Of a DNA stretch of 64,000 nucleotides, positions 9,927-18,017 are shown one piece after another. A program made the translations under genes and the position numbers. The notes beneath the pieces are model-generated. The model did not search any database. It worked only from the letters and a program-made list of their open reading frames with translations, and was not told the DNA's origin. The DNA comes from Vibrio methylphosphonaticus (lineage in GTDB: Bacteria; Pseudomonadota; Gammaproteobacteria; Enterobacterales; Vibrionaceae). The DNA lies in NCBI RefSeq assembly GCF_023634655.1, contig NZ_JAMKMS010000002.1, forward strand, positions 1 to 64,000, in the 5' to 3' direction. Each line of letters begins with the position of its first letter. Within the stretch, counting starts at the first letter, position 1.

Positions 9927-9954
9927 ATTGTATTTGATGCGCTTAGCCGCCCAA
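9927..9954 (-). promoter_or_regulatory. probable sigma-70 promoter of the guanidine operon
   Basis: Minus-strand TTGGGC (-35, 9954-9949), 16 bases, then TACAAT (-10, 9932-9927). Transcription would begin near 9920, immediately before the riboswitch aptamer, which is the expected geometry. Confidence 0.55.
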
Positions 9955-10429
9955 CAAACTTTATGCTCTCATGAACTTACACTAGAATAAGCAACTTACA
10001 TGCCAAAACTTAAAGCCCTTACTATCAGTAGCTTAAATCAAATCTGCGGTTACTAATATTCTCGAAAGATGGCCTTTTTTGGTGCAATACTATCAATATT
10101 AGTGCACAAGCCTAATCATGGTTAAGGGCGGTGTCGTGTCCTTTTTTCCAATAGTAGTATCCGTCATCTTCACAAAAGTGAGGGTTTCTCAAAGCGCACA
10201 AATAAGTGAGCAACTTAGATTAAATCATCGTAAAGACGTCCGAATTTCTTTGGTATCCTATTTCTATTAGGCCAGCTTCCAATGTTTGGGGGCTGCATTA
10301 ATGACGATTCCAAAGCCAGTAAAGCTTATTAGAACTGAACGAAACAAGTTTAAATAGATCGATATAACGTTAGGTGTGCCGTGTTAACGACAAGTGCTCT
10401 ACCCGTTTGCAATATCTATGTAGCGAAAA
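9955..10429. other. intergenic region between guanidine operon and original ackA end
   Basis: About 475 bases with no convincing gene. No repeat or strong hairpin stands out. It holds the space upstream of the guanidine promoter, so regulator sites could lie here, but none was recognised. Confidence 0.5.
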
Positions 10430-10458
10430 ACAAAAAAAGCGAGCCACTTGGGCTCGCT
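10430..10458 (-). terminator. original ackA terminator (now separated from the gene)
   Basis: On the minus strand an 8-bp stem AGCGAGCC / GGCTCGCT with a 5-base loop is followed by a run of seven T. It sits right after the displaced ackA tail (stop at 10487) and would have ended ackA transcription before the element inserted. Confidence 0.8.
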
Positions 10459-10486
10459 TTTCGTTATCTGATTTGCTTAGACTCTA

Positions 10487-10540
10487 TTACAGAAGTTCTA
10501 CCGACTGTTGAGCAATCACGAACTCTTCATTGGTTGGAAT
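10487..10540 (-). pseudogene. ackA: displaced 3' end of ackA
   Basis: The minus strand encodes IPTNEEFVIAQQSVELL followed by a stop. This matches the C-terminus of the intact acetate kinase 6 kb away (IPTNEELVIVRQSVALL) in 13 of 17 residues. Upstream of 10537 the similarity to ackA stops abruptly. It is therefore the native end of ackA, cut off when the mobile element inserted; the present gene uses a tail brought in by the element. Confidence 0.85.
10523..10537. repeat. left attachment site core (15-bp direct repeat)
   Basis: CTCTTCATTGGTTGG, identical to 16581-16595. It lies inside the displaced ackA tail and marks the left end of the element. The true crossover for a serine integrase would be a dinucleotide within this identity. 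Confidence 0.8.
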
Positions 10541-10621
10541 GCTATTTATAAGACAAAAGTCACAATCTGCTTGCGGTAATATATATCAATAATTAACTTC
10601 ACATGAATAGGTGAGAATGAT

Positions 10622-10650
10622 TTGCATTTGCATCTTTTTCCTGCTATAAT
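10622..10650 (+). promoter_or_regulatory. sigma-70 promoter for the left gene block of the element
   Basis: TTGCAT (10622-10627), exactly 17 bases, then a perfect TATAAT (10645-10650). The first gene begins about 140 bases downstream, leaving a leader of unknown use. Confidence 0.65.
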
Positions 10651-10792
10651 GTAATTATCAGCCCATCTACCACTCCCCCAGCAACACCTATTCGCACAAC
10701 GCAATCCAAACACTTCCAGTAGGCTTTTTTCTGGTTTAACAGCCTGCCTTGGTTGCGTTTGTGCCCCCCTAAATAAAAGGAATTTAAATTTT

Positions 10793-11005
10793 ATGGAATT
10801 AGTAATAAACACAGATAGTTATAAGCACTATTGTGACATGCACAAACACACCCAGACGAAAGTCATTTTAATCAGTGCACTTCTGGAAGGTTTAACAGTT
10901 CAAGAAGTAATAAACATGCGCTTACTGCCAAATGTAAGCACCTCAAATTTAATCAGCCAGTATTACAGCTGTAGACGTCAATTAAAAAAGGAAGGGATTA
11001 TCTAA
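10793..11005 (+). CDS. small protein of the element, possible helix-turn-helix
   Basis: Protein of 70 aa, not recognised. The middle (TKVILISALLEGLTVQEVINMRLLPNVSTSNLISQYYS) has the spacing of a helix-turn-helix or winged-helix DNA-binding unit, and the end is basic (CRRQLKKEG), so a regulator of the element is possible. The ATG is preceded by aagga. Its stop overlaps the next start (TAATG), so the two genes are coupled and read from the promoter at 10622-10650. Function inferred only from shape. Confidence 0.6.
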   Translation: MELVINTDSYKHYCDMHKHTQTKVILISALLEGLTVQEVINMRLLPNVSTSNLISQYYSCRRQLKKEGII

Positions 11006-11469
11006 TGGATAAATTAATCGAAACACTTAGAGCAGAAGCCCCCGATTTTAAAAAAGAAGTTGCTACATATAAAGCCAATTTAATGGCATCGCTTGAAGCA
11101 CAACACCGCACAGATACCTTTAAGTACCATACCAAAAGCGCAACCAACACACGGCAGCTTGTAACGTTAACGGCTGAACTTACCCGAGCAGGCTACGAAG
11201 TAGACGCAAGCAAGTTGGTTGTATTTCCGGAGGCGAAAGGCTTTAAACTTTACTACAAACGAACTGATGCAGAGATCAGCGCAGCAATTAAGCAAGGCAA
11301 GTTAGATATCAATCAGCAAGTGAAAGAATACCGCCAGAGCCTTGTAGAGACGTGGATAAATGAGCAAGTTGAGCAAACGCTACAGGAACAAGCAAAGGAT
11401 GCGGAAAAGGCGTTAAAGGAACGACAAGAGACGCTTAAGCAACAGTTACTCGAAGCACTTAGCAAGTAA
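11005..11469 (+). CDS. unknown coiled-coil protein of the element
   Basis: Protein of 154 aa without a recognised family. It is rich in Lys, Glu, Gln and Ala; residues from about 100 to the end (ISAAIKQGKLDINQQVKEYRQ..., EQAKDAEKALKERQETLKQQLLEAL) are predicted by eye as a long amphipathic helix or coiled coil. No signal peptide or membrane segment. Start overlaps the preceding stop by one base. The neighbouring Rep-like gene follows after 273 AT-rich bases. It could be a replication accessory or regulatory protein; nothing in the sequence decides this. Confidence 0.6.
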   Translation: MDKLIETLRAEAPDFKKEVATYKANLMASLEAQHRTDTFKYHTKSATNTRQLVTLTAELTRAGYEVDASKLVVFPEAKGFKLYYKRTDAEISAAIKQGKLDINQQVKEYRQSLVETWINEQVEQTLQEQAKDAEKALKERQETLKQQLLEALSK

Positions 11470-11742
11470 CCACCGCCCATCACTTTACACAATTGATTTT
11501 ATGCTTTTTAATATAGAGTGTTGAACATTTTTGCTTTATTGTAGTTTTGCACCAAATATATGCCAAAAGTACCGTTATACATAGCGTTTTTAGATATTAT
11601 TGGCATTGTTTAGCTGGTGGCGTGGTAATTACAATAATTAGTAGCGAGACTTTATACAGCAAGCTTCAAAGCATTGTTTTACGTTTAAAGGTTTTACATG
11701 GGTTATATAATAGTACGTAAGTACACTTTTTAAGGAGGTGGT

Positions 11743-12489
11743 ATGCTTTACAGAGGTAGCTACCGTTTGAATAGTAAATACAAGTACGATCAGCATCGCC
11801 TCCAAAGTCTCTTAGACTTTTACAACTACCTCCAGTTACACCACCACCGCTATCAATTTTTAAACGTAACTTTAAGCTACACGGACGGCAGCCAGCATAA
11901 TCCGGACAACATTACCAACCTTCTTCGCCACCTACGCAGAGCGGTAAAGGTAAATGGTGAAAAAGTACCACTTCATCACATCTGGAAATTAGAATATCGA
12001 CCTAGTGCTAAGCACAAAGATCAAGCCGTGGGATATCACTACCACCTTGTTGTAATTTGGAACAGAGATGTTTTGTATAGCAGCGCAAAAGTAGAAGCTG
12101 CTTTAACTAAGCAGTGGGAAAAGCTAGGCGGTGTCGTAAATAAAAACGCATTCTACGGCTCTCACGATACCTTAAAGGAAGGGAAAGGAAAAAATGGCAC
12201 TTACCCATTAACTAAACCGACAAAGCGCACAGAAACAGCCTCAGAAGTGGGTATATTCCATCATCTAAGCTACCTAGCCAAAACTGACCCACTGCAAGCA
12301 TTGCCAGAGGATTACATTGGCGAGGAGTTTCAAACTTCCCAGCGTTTAGTTAAAAGACTAACCGACCATCCAGCTATCAAAGTGCACAACCTAACGTTAG
12401 TAGCTCCGCCACTGGAAAAAAGAACCGTTACAACGCCAGACAACAACCCAGAACCGTTTGTGTTCGATGAATCAGAGCCCCCATTTTGA
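11743..12489 (+). CDS. YagK/YfjJ family (inovirus Gp2-like) protein, possible HUH-type replication initiator
   Basis: Protein of 248 aa. The segment FLNVTLSYTDGSQ... LLRHLRRAVKVNGEKVPLHHIWKLEYRP... GYHYHLVVIWNRDV matches the layout of the YagK/YfjJ C-terminal (inovirus Gp2) domain known from phage islands. HYH (about residues 99-101) followed by LVVIWN fits the His-hydrophobic-His metal motif of rolling-circle initiators; a Tyr nucleophile has not been placed with certainty. The ATG has a strong aaggaggt site. TATAAT at 11706-11711 may be its -10. A role in copying an excised circular form is inference. Confidence 0.65.
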   Translation: MLYRGSYRLNSKYKYDQHRLQSLLDFYNYLQLHHHRYQFLNVTLSYTDGSQHNPDNITNLLRHLRRAVKVNGEKVPLHHIWKLEYRPSAKHKDQAVGYHYHLVVIWNRDVLYSSAKVEAALTKQWEKLGGVVNKNAFYGSHDTLKEGKGKNGTYPLTKPTKRTETASEVGIFHHLSYLAKTDPLQALPEDYIGEEFQTSQRLVKRLTDHPAIKVHNLTLVAPPLEKRTVTTPDNNPEPFVFDESEPPF

Positions 12490-12506
12490 GAGTTGTGGCT
12501 AATAGT

Positions 12507-13156
12507 TCAATTACCCCAGATAACGGAACCATCGACCACTAGTTTTTCAACACTTTTACCGTTGACTACGCAACTAACTCGACTTTTTGCCCAAGTACCA
12601 TAAGCATTTTTAAGCTCAGCGCTCATTAGAACACTAAATTTGTTCTTGTTACTTGGGTAAGGGGATGCTGTTTTATCCATACCAAAGGGAAACCGAGCAC
12701 CATACTTGGCGGCACCTTCCAGCGCAATTTGACAGTACGTAATAGCATCAACATCAGCCCAATCTTTACTACTTGATGAACTGCTACTTGAAGTATTGCT
12801 TTCCCTGATAGCATGCCAATTACGACTAAAACACCAAATACAGCGAAAAGTACGTTACCCATAGATTTTTTTTCAAGAGGTAATTTATTGTGTTTTGGGT
12901 TGTTACCTACCTCAAGAAACTTGTCATAGATTTTCTTATAACTTTTTTCCGACATCTTGGCTGTAAATGCTTGGGTTGTCCCTAGTTCAAAGTCGATATA
13001 TAAATCCTTACCAATCCTATCCCTTTCCTTAAGGCGTATTACCTCAGACATTGGAATATCAAGCTTCTTGTAAAACCCACTAGAAAGTGTCGTTCCATCA
13101 AGTATCCAATTGGTACCTTCGAACTCACCTTTCAGAATAGTAAAATTTACTGCCAT
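12507..13156 (-). pseudogene. frameshifted gene for a membrane-anchored protein with Ser-rich linker
   Basis: The reading frame from ATG 13156 gives a soluble N-part (MAVNFTILKGEFEGTNWILDG...), then a membrane segment (VLFAVFGVLVVIGML, about 102-116), but after about residue 119 the composition becomes implausible and it runs to 12626. The -1 frame from the A-run at 12800-12802 continues sensibly: a serine tract, KDWADVDAITYCQIALEGAAKYG, and a Cys-containing C-terminal domain ending ...VVDGSVIWGN and stop at 12507. One extra A at 12800-12802 would join them into about 216 aa. It is a broken gene, a sequencing error in a homopolymer, or a frameshift site. Family not recognised; convergent with the Rep-like gene. 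Confidence 0.65.
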
Positions 13157-13380
13157 AATCCTGCCCTTTTTTAACGAAGATACACTTGGAGTGTTGCTAA
13201 CCCCAGTTTTCGCTTTCTATGTTAGTTCAACATTTCACTTAATACTCATCAAAATGCTTAACAACCTCCTCTCGTTGTCACAATTTACATAAAAATCAAT
13301 TTAACGGCATGATTGACGGTAAACCCCACCACAGCTACATCCACCAGCCAAATACCCATACATTAATAGGGTTTAATTCA

Positions 13381-13512
13381 TGTATTCATAAGTATACCCA
13401 CTGAATACACCTAAAGCTGAATACAAAAACCACCGTTTTGTTGGGCTGACAGCTACCAAGTTTCTAAACTTTCTTGGGTCTAAACTTGTGAATACAGTCT
13501 AAAGTGGATACA
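13381..13512. repeat. res-like repeat array upstream of the small serine recombinase
   Basis: Two direct copies of a 24-bp unit at 13402-13425 and 13489-13512, each made of TGAATACA, a short centre with TAAAG, and a second GAATACA or GGATACA. An inverted relative (TGTATTCATAAGTATAC) lies at 13381-13397. Three sub-sites just before a resolvase gene resemble the res site of Tn3-type resolvases, where the enzyme acts and represses itself. The rest of the gap 13157-13545 shows no gene. Confidence 0.55.
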
Positions 13513-13545
13513 ATATCTACAGATTCAGCAGAAAGGGATTACAAA

Positions 13546-14091
13546 ATGAAGATTGCTTACCTACGAGTATCGAGTACAGATCAGCACACCGACCGCCAAG
13601 AAATCACCGCAGACAAGACATATACCGACAAAGCAACAGGCACAAACACAGACCGCCCACAGCTGCAAGAAATGCTCAGAAGTATTCGAGAAGGCGATGA
13701 GGTACACGTGTGGAGTATCGACCGCCTCGCCCGTTCGATCAGTGACATGCACGACTTAATTCAGCAAATCACTGGTGCAGGCTGCTCCGTCCACTTTCTA
13801 AAAGAAAACTTAACTTTCACGGCGGATAAATCAAACCCCATGAACGAGCTATTGCTTAATATGCTTGCCAGCGTATATCAATTCGAAACAGCAATTAGAA
13901 AAGAGCGGCAGCTTGAAGGTATTGCCAAGGCAAAAGAGAAAGGCGTTTACGAAGGCAGAACTACAGCCATGCGCCAAAGTGCTGAGGTTTTGAAATTACT
14001 TGAAGAAGGTATGTCACAGCGCAAAATTGCCGAGCAAGTGGATATCAGCTTGTCGAGTGTTCAACGTATCGTCAAAAAGCACAAACAATAA
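13546..14091 (+). CDS. small serine recombinase (resolvase/invertase family)
   Basis: Protein of 181 aa. The N-terminal catalytic domain opens MKIAYLRVSSTDQ with the nucleophile Ser9 or Ser10 and Arg7, followed by the conserved DRLARSISD and the long E helix (ELLLNMLASVYQFETAIRKERQLEGIAKAKEKG). The C-terminus is a helix-turn-helix (EGMSQRKIAEQVDISLSSVQRIVKKHK). The start was moved to 13546, where aaaggga precedes the ATG; an in-frame ATG at 13504 would run through the repeat array. It probably resolves multimers or inverts a segment; the res-like array lies directly upstream. Confidence 0.9.
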   Translation: MKIAYLRVSSTDQHTDRQEITADKTYTDKATGTNTDRPQLQEMLRSIREGDEVHVWSIDRLARSISDMHDLIQQITGAGCSVHFLKENLTFTADKSNPMNELLLNMLASVYQFETAIRKERQLEGIAKAKEKGVYEGRTTAMRQSAEVLKLLEEGMSQRKIAEQVDISLSSVQRIVKKHKQ

Positions 14092-14667
14092 GCCCCAGGA
14101 TATTTCCCACACAACTTTTGTAAACAGGGGTATACCTAAATGCAGGCTAAACAATGCAAGCACACAAAACCAGAAAAGGAACAATCACATGACAAATCTA
14201 CTCCTTTAAGAGAATAGGGGGTTTACGGTGGGACAAGCCCACCAACCCTCTACTACCTTTTCAGGTGTAGAACTACCAATAAACCTGCATAATAAAAAAT
14301 CTCTGCGACATCAATTGATAGTATTACAGTGGAAGTTTCGAGTGAAAACATAATTGTTTCCCCTATGAACGCTCCCAAGTCGACTTGGAAAAATAATCCC
14401 AATAAATTATTTCACTTCGCATTCGAAACGAAGTCTCAACAGTGTTCGACGTTGTTGAGAAATGGCAGAGAGTTTGAACTCTACCGCAGACTGTCAAACT
14501 CGCACATATTATTGCTTAGCAGCCTTACCGCTTCACAAATGTACGCAGTCCTACATAGCACTAAATTGCTTATCGTTCTTCCTAGAAGAACGGGCGTTAT
14601 GCTATGACATTAATAATGTTAGCATTTATAAGCAATACTCTTCAAGGCTAATCAAAATTCAGAGAAT
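14092..14667. other. non-coding segment of the element
   Basis: No convincing gene. Seen: a GGTGGG-acaag-CCCACC hairpin at 14227-14243; an 8-bp perfect hairpin CGTTCTTC-cta-GAAGAACG at 14574-14592; and a 25-codon frame at 14140-14217 (MQAKQCKHTKPEKEQ...) whose support is only a distant AGGGG. Longer frames at 14329-14881 run across the integrase 3' end and look spurious. Confidence 0.4.
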
Positions 14668-16500
14668 TCAAAACTCGCTTTCATCTAGTCTCCACCCTTC
14701 GACTATTGGTTTCCACTTACTGGGGTTTAAGGATAGTTCTCGATTTACCGCATGGAGGTATTTAAGGCGTGTAAGAGGATCATTTAGGTTATCAGGTACT
14801 GGTACTGTACCCACCTCAAAAAGTCTTGTATCCACAGCAGGGAACGCTCCAAATGGGATCTTAATATCATTACTGTTATGAGTGTAAACCTCTTTAATAA
14901 CGTCCTCTGAAGCTGCCCTAGCCTTGTTAATTCTAAGTGGGGATACACCATAATAAAAAGGTAATATCTTAGGGATCTGCTTAAGTTTGACATACACAAC
15001 CCCCGTTGATTCATCACCACAAAGTACATACTCGATATACTGCCGCAGAAACTTATTATACCTCTCCCTGTCATCTGTATTAGTCAGTTCTAATGTATTT
15101 AAGGATTCTTCGGAATAGTTAAATCTTACCTGTAGCTTTTGGGTATGGTTTTCTCTGAATTTGTCTAAGGCTTGAGTGCGCTTCTCGACTGTGCTGATCA
15201 AAACACTCATTAGCGAAGGACTAGCACTTTCAAGGCGTTCCTGTAACTCATTAATAGCTTGGGTTTCTTCGTCAATACGTGCTTTCAAAAGGTCTATATC
15301 TCTCTGCAACTTTTCGAAAGAGTCACCACGAAGCTTTGAATAGTCGAGTCCTGAAAGTTTTTCAACAAGCAGGGTTTCCATTTCTTCATAGTTAATAGCC
15401 TTTTGGGTACAGTGATTCTTATCGAGCTGGTTTCGACAACGAACTTTCTTCCTACCTCTAGTTGGTTTAAAATAGGTCATACTCTCTCCGCAGCTGGGGC
15501 ACTTACACAACCACCCGAACAGGTTTGCACCTTGCGCCGCTCTCCTGCCTTTGGTGTGTCTGCCCGTTTTAAAAGCTTGTTGTGCTTGTATAAAAGTGTC
15601 CTTATCTACAACAGCAGGGTAATAACCTTGTATCGGTTCGCCTAATGGTTCTCTGACCCTTTTACCATCAACCATTTTGTGAGTAGTGGGGTGAAATTCT
15701 CCGTAGGTTTGTGGCATTTTTAAATACTTCTCTACCATACGCTTCGACCACGCCTTTCGCGCCCCCTCTTTTGGTTTAGCAGGTCTAGGGGTATCACTCT
15801 CGTTAAGCCGGTTACAAATCACATGTGCCCCGTGTCCTTGTATCCTCCACTCAAAAATCTGTTTGATAGTAGTGGCATGTTCAGGGATCAATTCGAAGGA
15901 TTTCTTATCACCTGATAATTTCATCCAAGCGGGACAAACGCTAGTTCTACGTTCACCCCCTAGCTTTTCATTCTGACGTTTAATATCGAACGTTGCTCTG
16001 ATACGCTGTGATTTCTGTTCACTCTCCAAATGCGCTAGGTGGAAGGCTACGGTTAGAACTAAGTCACTTGCTAGATCACTTTTTGAATCATGACTAATCA
16101 CAAGGTTAAATTTGGTCACAGCAACATCTATTTTCAAACCCTTCAATTTTATGAACAGGTTTCTGGCATCATCAGCAGGTAGGCGACTAATCCTATCGAC
16201 GTTCTCTACTACCAAAAGGCTGTAAGGTGGGATCTCACCCTTCTCAGCAGCAGCTATAAACGCACCTAAGCCACCATTCTCAGCAGTATTCAAACCATAA
16301 AAAGCCGAAAGCCCTTTATCGATAATCAGACCATCAGCTATAACGTATTGGTGATCAGGGTTTGATGTGTTTAAGAAGGTGATAAACTGAGTGGCTTTAT
16401 CTTGCTGACGTACTAACCCCTGCCCCTGTTCAGCCTGAATGAGTTTAGACACTCGTGAGTATATGTAAGCAGTTCGTGTGGTTGGTTTTGTTTCGTGCAT
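14668..16500 (-). CDS. large serine recombinase (integrase of the element)
   Basis: Protein of 610 aa. Catalytic domain at the start: AYIYSRVSK with Ser18 as nucleophile, VENVDRISRLPADDARNL near 98-114 and the E helix region LAHLESEQKSQRIR. A recombinase domain follows (about 190-310, with KAWSKRMVEKYLKMPQTYGEF), then a zinc ribbon (C-x2-C at about 334/337, Cys355, Cys364) and a coiled coil (about 375-450), the standard order of large serine integrases. It lies at the right end, its start 81 bases from the att core, as expected. The ATG directly follows a terminator T-run and has no Shine-Dalgarno match, so expression in the integrated state may be weak. Confidence 0.93.
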   Translation of the reverse strand: MHETKPTTRTAYIYSRVSKLIQAEQGQGLVRQQDKATQFITFLNTSNPDHQYVIADGLIIDKGLSAFYGLNTAENGGLGAFIAAAEKGEIPPYSLLVVENVDRISRLPADDARNLFIKLKGLKIDVAVTKFNLVISHDSKSDLASDLVLTVAFHLAHLESEQKSQRIRATFDIKRQNEKLGGERRTSVCPAWMKLSGDKKSFELIPEHATTIKQIFEWRIQGHGAHVICNRLNESDTPRPAKPKEGARKAWSKRMVEKYLKMPQTYGEFHPTTHKMVDGKRVREPLGEPIQGYYPAVVDKDTFIQAQQAFKTGRHTKGRRAAQGANLFGWLCKCPSCGESMTYFKPTRGRKKVRCRNQLDKNHCTQKAINYEEMETLLVEKLSGLDYSKLRGDSFEKLQRDIDLLKARIDEETQAINELQERLESASPSLMSVLISTVEKRTQALDKFRENHTQKLQVRFNYSEESLNTLELTNTDDRERYNKFLRQYIEYVLCGDESTGVVYVKLKQIPKILPFYYGVSPLRINKARAASEDVIKEVYTHNSNDIKIPFGAFPAVDTRLFEVGTVPVPDNLNDPLTRLKYLHAVNRELSLNPSKWKPIVEGWRLDESEF

Positions 16501-16527
16501 AAAAAAGCCCCCAATATATGGAGGCTC
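16501..16527 (-). terminator. element-supplied terminator of ackA, abutting the integrase start
   Basis: Minus strand AGCCTCC-atatatt-GGGGGCT followed by six T. It ends transcription 18 bases past the present ackA stop, and its T-run touches the integrase ATG. Confidence 0.75.
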
Positions 16528-16544
16528 TTACACTTACACAAGTT

Positions 16545-17738
16545 TTACAGCAGTGCAACACTCTGTCTTACAATTACCAGCTCTTCATTGGTTGGGATAA
16601 CCATCGCCACTGCACCTAGAAGCTCAGACTTGCCTACGATACCAGCTGCACCGAAGCGCGCGTCTTCGTTACCCTTCTCGTCTTCGACGAAGCCAAGCAA
16701 TTTAAGGTTACGCATGATTTCACGACGAATAGGTAGTGAGTTTTCACCAATACCACCGGTAAAGATAACCGCGTCTAGGTGGTCTAGAGGAATCAAGTAA
16801 GAACCAATGTACTTCGCTACACGGTATGTGAAGACTTCAAAGGCAAGCTTAGCCCCTTCATGTCCGTCTTCCATCGCTTCTAGCACGCCACGAGCGTCAG
16901 AAGTAATGCCTGACACACCTAAGAAGCCTGACTTCTTATTTAGCGTCTCAAAGACCTTCTCTTGGCTCCAGCCTTTCTTCATCAAGAATTCAATAATGCC
17001 TGGGTCTAAATCTCCACAACGCGTACCCATCATCAAACCAGATAGCGGTGTAAAGCCCATAGAGGTATCAACACTCTCACCGTTGCTAATTGCACAAACT
17101 GATGCGCCATTACCAAGGTGAACCGAGATGAAACTCGATTCTTCTACTGGCTTGTTGAGCATCTTCGCCGCTTCACGGCTAACAAAGTAGTGACTTGTTC
17201 CATGAAAACCGTAGCGACGGATACCGTAGTCTTTATACAACTCATTTGAGATAGCGCCAGTAAATGCCTTCTCTGGCATAGTCTGGTGGAAAGCGGTATC
17301 GAATACAGCGAATTGTGGAAGCGCTGGGAATGCTTCAATTGCAGCGCGAATACCAATGGCACCCGCTGGGTTATGCAGCGGCGCTAGGTCAGCGAGTTTT
17401 TCAATTTCTTGTGTCACCGTCTCGTCAATGCGAACGGTCGTAGTGAATTTTTCACCACCGTGGACAATTCGGTGACCAATCGCAACGATATTATCAGCAA
17501 AACCTAATTCTTCAGTTAGACCAACCAACTTACCAATCGCTAGTTTGTGGTGGTTACCTTCGCCTTCAACGGCAACTTCGGTTTTTTGTCCATTAAATTT
17601 CCAAGCCATGCGTGCATCAGGCAAACCGAAACACTCACCTAAGCCACTTAATACAGCCTCTCCACTTTGTGAGTCGATGACGGCGAATTTAAGAGACGAG
17701 CTACCGGAGTTTATGACGAGAACAAACGAATCAGACAT
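16545..17738 (-). CDS. ackA: acetate kinase
   Basis: Cytoplasmic enzyme of 397 aa that interconverts acetyl phosphate plus ADP with acetate plus ATP. Family motifs: NSGSSSLKF at 10-18, GHRIVHGG at 88-95, HLGNGASVCAI, GTRCGDLDPGI, FTGGIGENS. Length is normal. No pta gene is adjacent, so this is a solitary copy, as known for the second ackA of vibrios. The last 17 codons come from the inserted element; the native tail lies at 10487-10540. The joined protein ends IPTNEELVIVRQSVALL, so activity is probably kept. The ATG follows aggata. Confidence 0.96.
   Translation of the reverse strand: MSDSFVLVINSGSSSLKFAVIDSQSGEAVLSGLGECFGLPDARMAWKFNGQKTEVAVEGEGNHHKLAIGKLVGLTEELGFADNIVAIGHRIVHGGEKFTTTVRIDETVTQEIEKLADLAPLHNPAGAIGIRAAIEAFPALPQFAVFDTAFHQTMPEKAFTGAISNELYKDYGIRRYGFHGTSHYFVSREAAKMLNKPVEESSFISVHLGNGASVCAISNGESVDTSMGFTPLSGLMMGTRCGDLDPGIIEFLMKKGWSQEKVFETLNKKSGFLGVSGITSDARGVLEAMEDGHEGAKLAFEVFTYRVAKYIGSYLIPLDHLDAVIFTGGIGENSLPIRREIMRNLKLLGFVEDEKGNEDARFGAAGIVGKSELLGAVAMVIPTNEELVIVRQSVALL
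16581..16595. repeat. right attachment site core (15-bp direct repeat)
   Basis: CTCTTCATTGGTTGG within the 3' end of intact ackA, identical to 10523-10537. Left of it the tail codons belong to the element. Confidence 0.8.
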
Positions 17739-17962
17739 GAAAATGTATCCTGTTGTTGAGCGAAAAGGGGAAAAGAAGCCTTCCCATATAATCTTATTGT
17801 ATTATTCAATAATTTTTGAATCTTTCAAATTTGTTTTATAAGAATATTTGTTTCAAAACGAAAATTCTTGATAAAGATCAAATTTTAAATTAATTCACCC
17901 ATTGAATTTAATTGTGTTTTTTATCATTAATGACTATTTATTTAAAAAGTTTACTCACAGGC

Positions 17963-17990
17963 ACAAAAAAGCCGAGCATTCGCTCGGCCT
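17963..17990 (-). terminator. deaD terminator
   Basis: Minus strand GCCGAGC-gaat-GCTCGGC followed by six T, shortly after the helicase stop. The region from here to the ackA start (17739-17962) is AT-rich and holds the ackA promoter, not resolved. Confidence 0.85.
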
Positions 17991-18017
17991 TCAATCAATC
18001 TATAATGCTATTTTGCA

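Larger units (their letters stand above)
10523..16595. mobile_element. integrated element of about 6.07 kb in the 3' end of ackA, large-serine-integrase type
   Basis: Both ends carry the same 15-bp piece of ackA coding sequence. The outer copy at the left continues into the original ackA end and its terminator, while the right copy continues into the intact gene body. Between them lie foreign genes: two small unknowns, a YagK/YfjJ-like protein with an HxH motif, a frameshifted membrane protein, a small serine recombinase and, at the right end, the large serine integrase. The element restores the ackA reading frame with its own 17-codon tail and its own terminator. No structural phage or conjugation genes are seen, so it may be a satellite or an integrated small replicon. 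Confidence 0.85.

Noticed and set aside
10546..10812. 88-codon frame on the minus strand at the left end of the element
   Set aside because: It covers the promoter and leader of the plus-strand genes, has no ribosome site and odd composition; treated as chance.
12795..12810. Programmed -1 frameshift at GGGAAAG in the split membrane-protein gene
   Set aside because: The heptamer resembles a slippery site but the zero frame reads GGG-AAA, not GGA-AAG, so it is out of phase; a one-base loss explains the data better.
10793..14091. Complete filamentous phage genome
   Set aside because: Only a Gp2-like protein is suggestive; no coat, pIII, pI/Zot or assembly genes are visible in the 6 kb.
14329..14881. 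Frames of 92 and 139 codons on the plus strand
   Set aside because: No ribosome site or family likeness; the longer one runs antisense through the end of the integrase gene.
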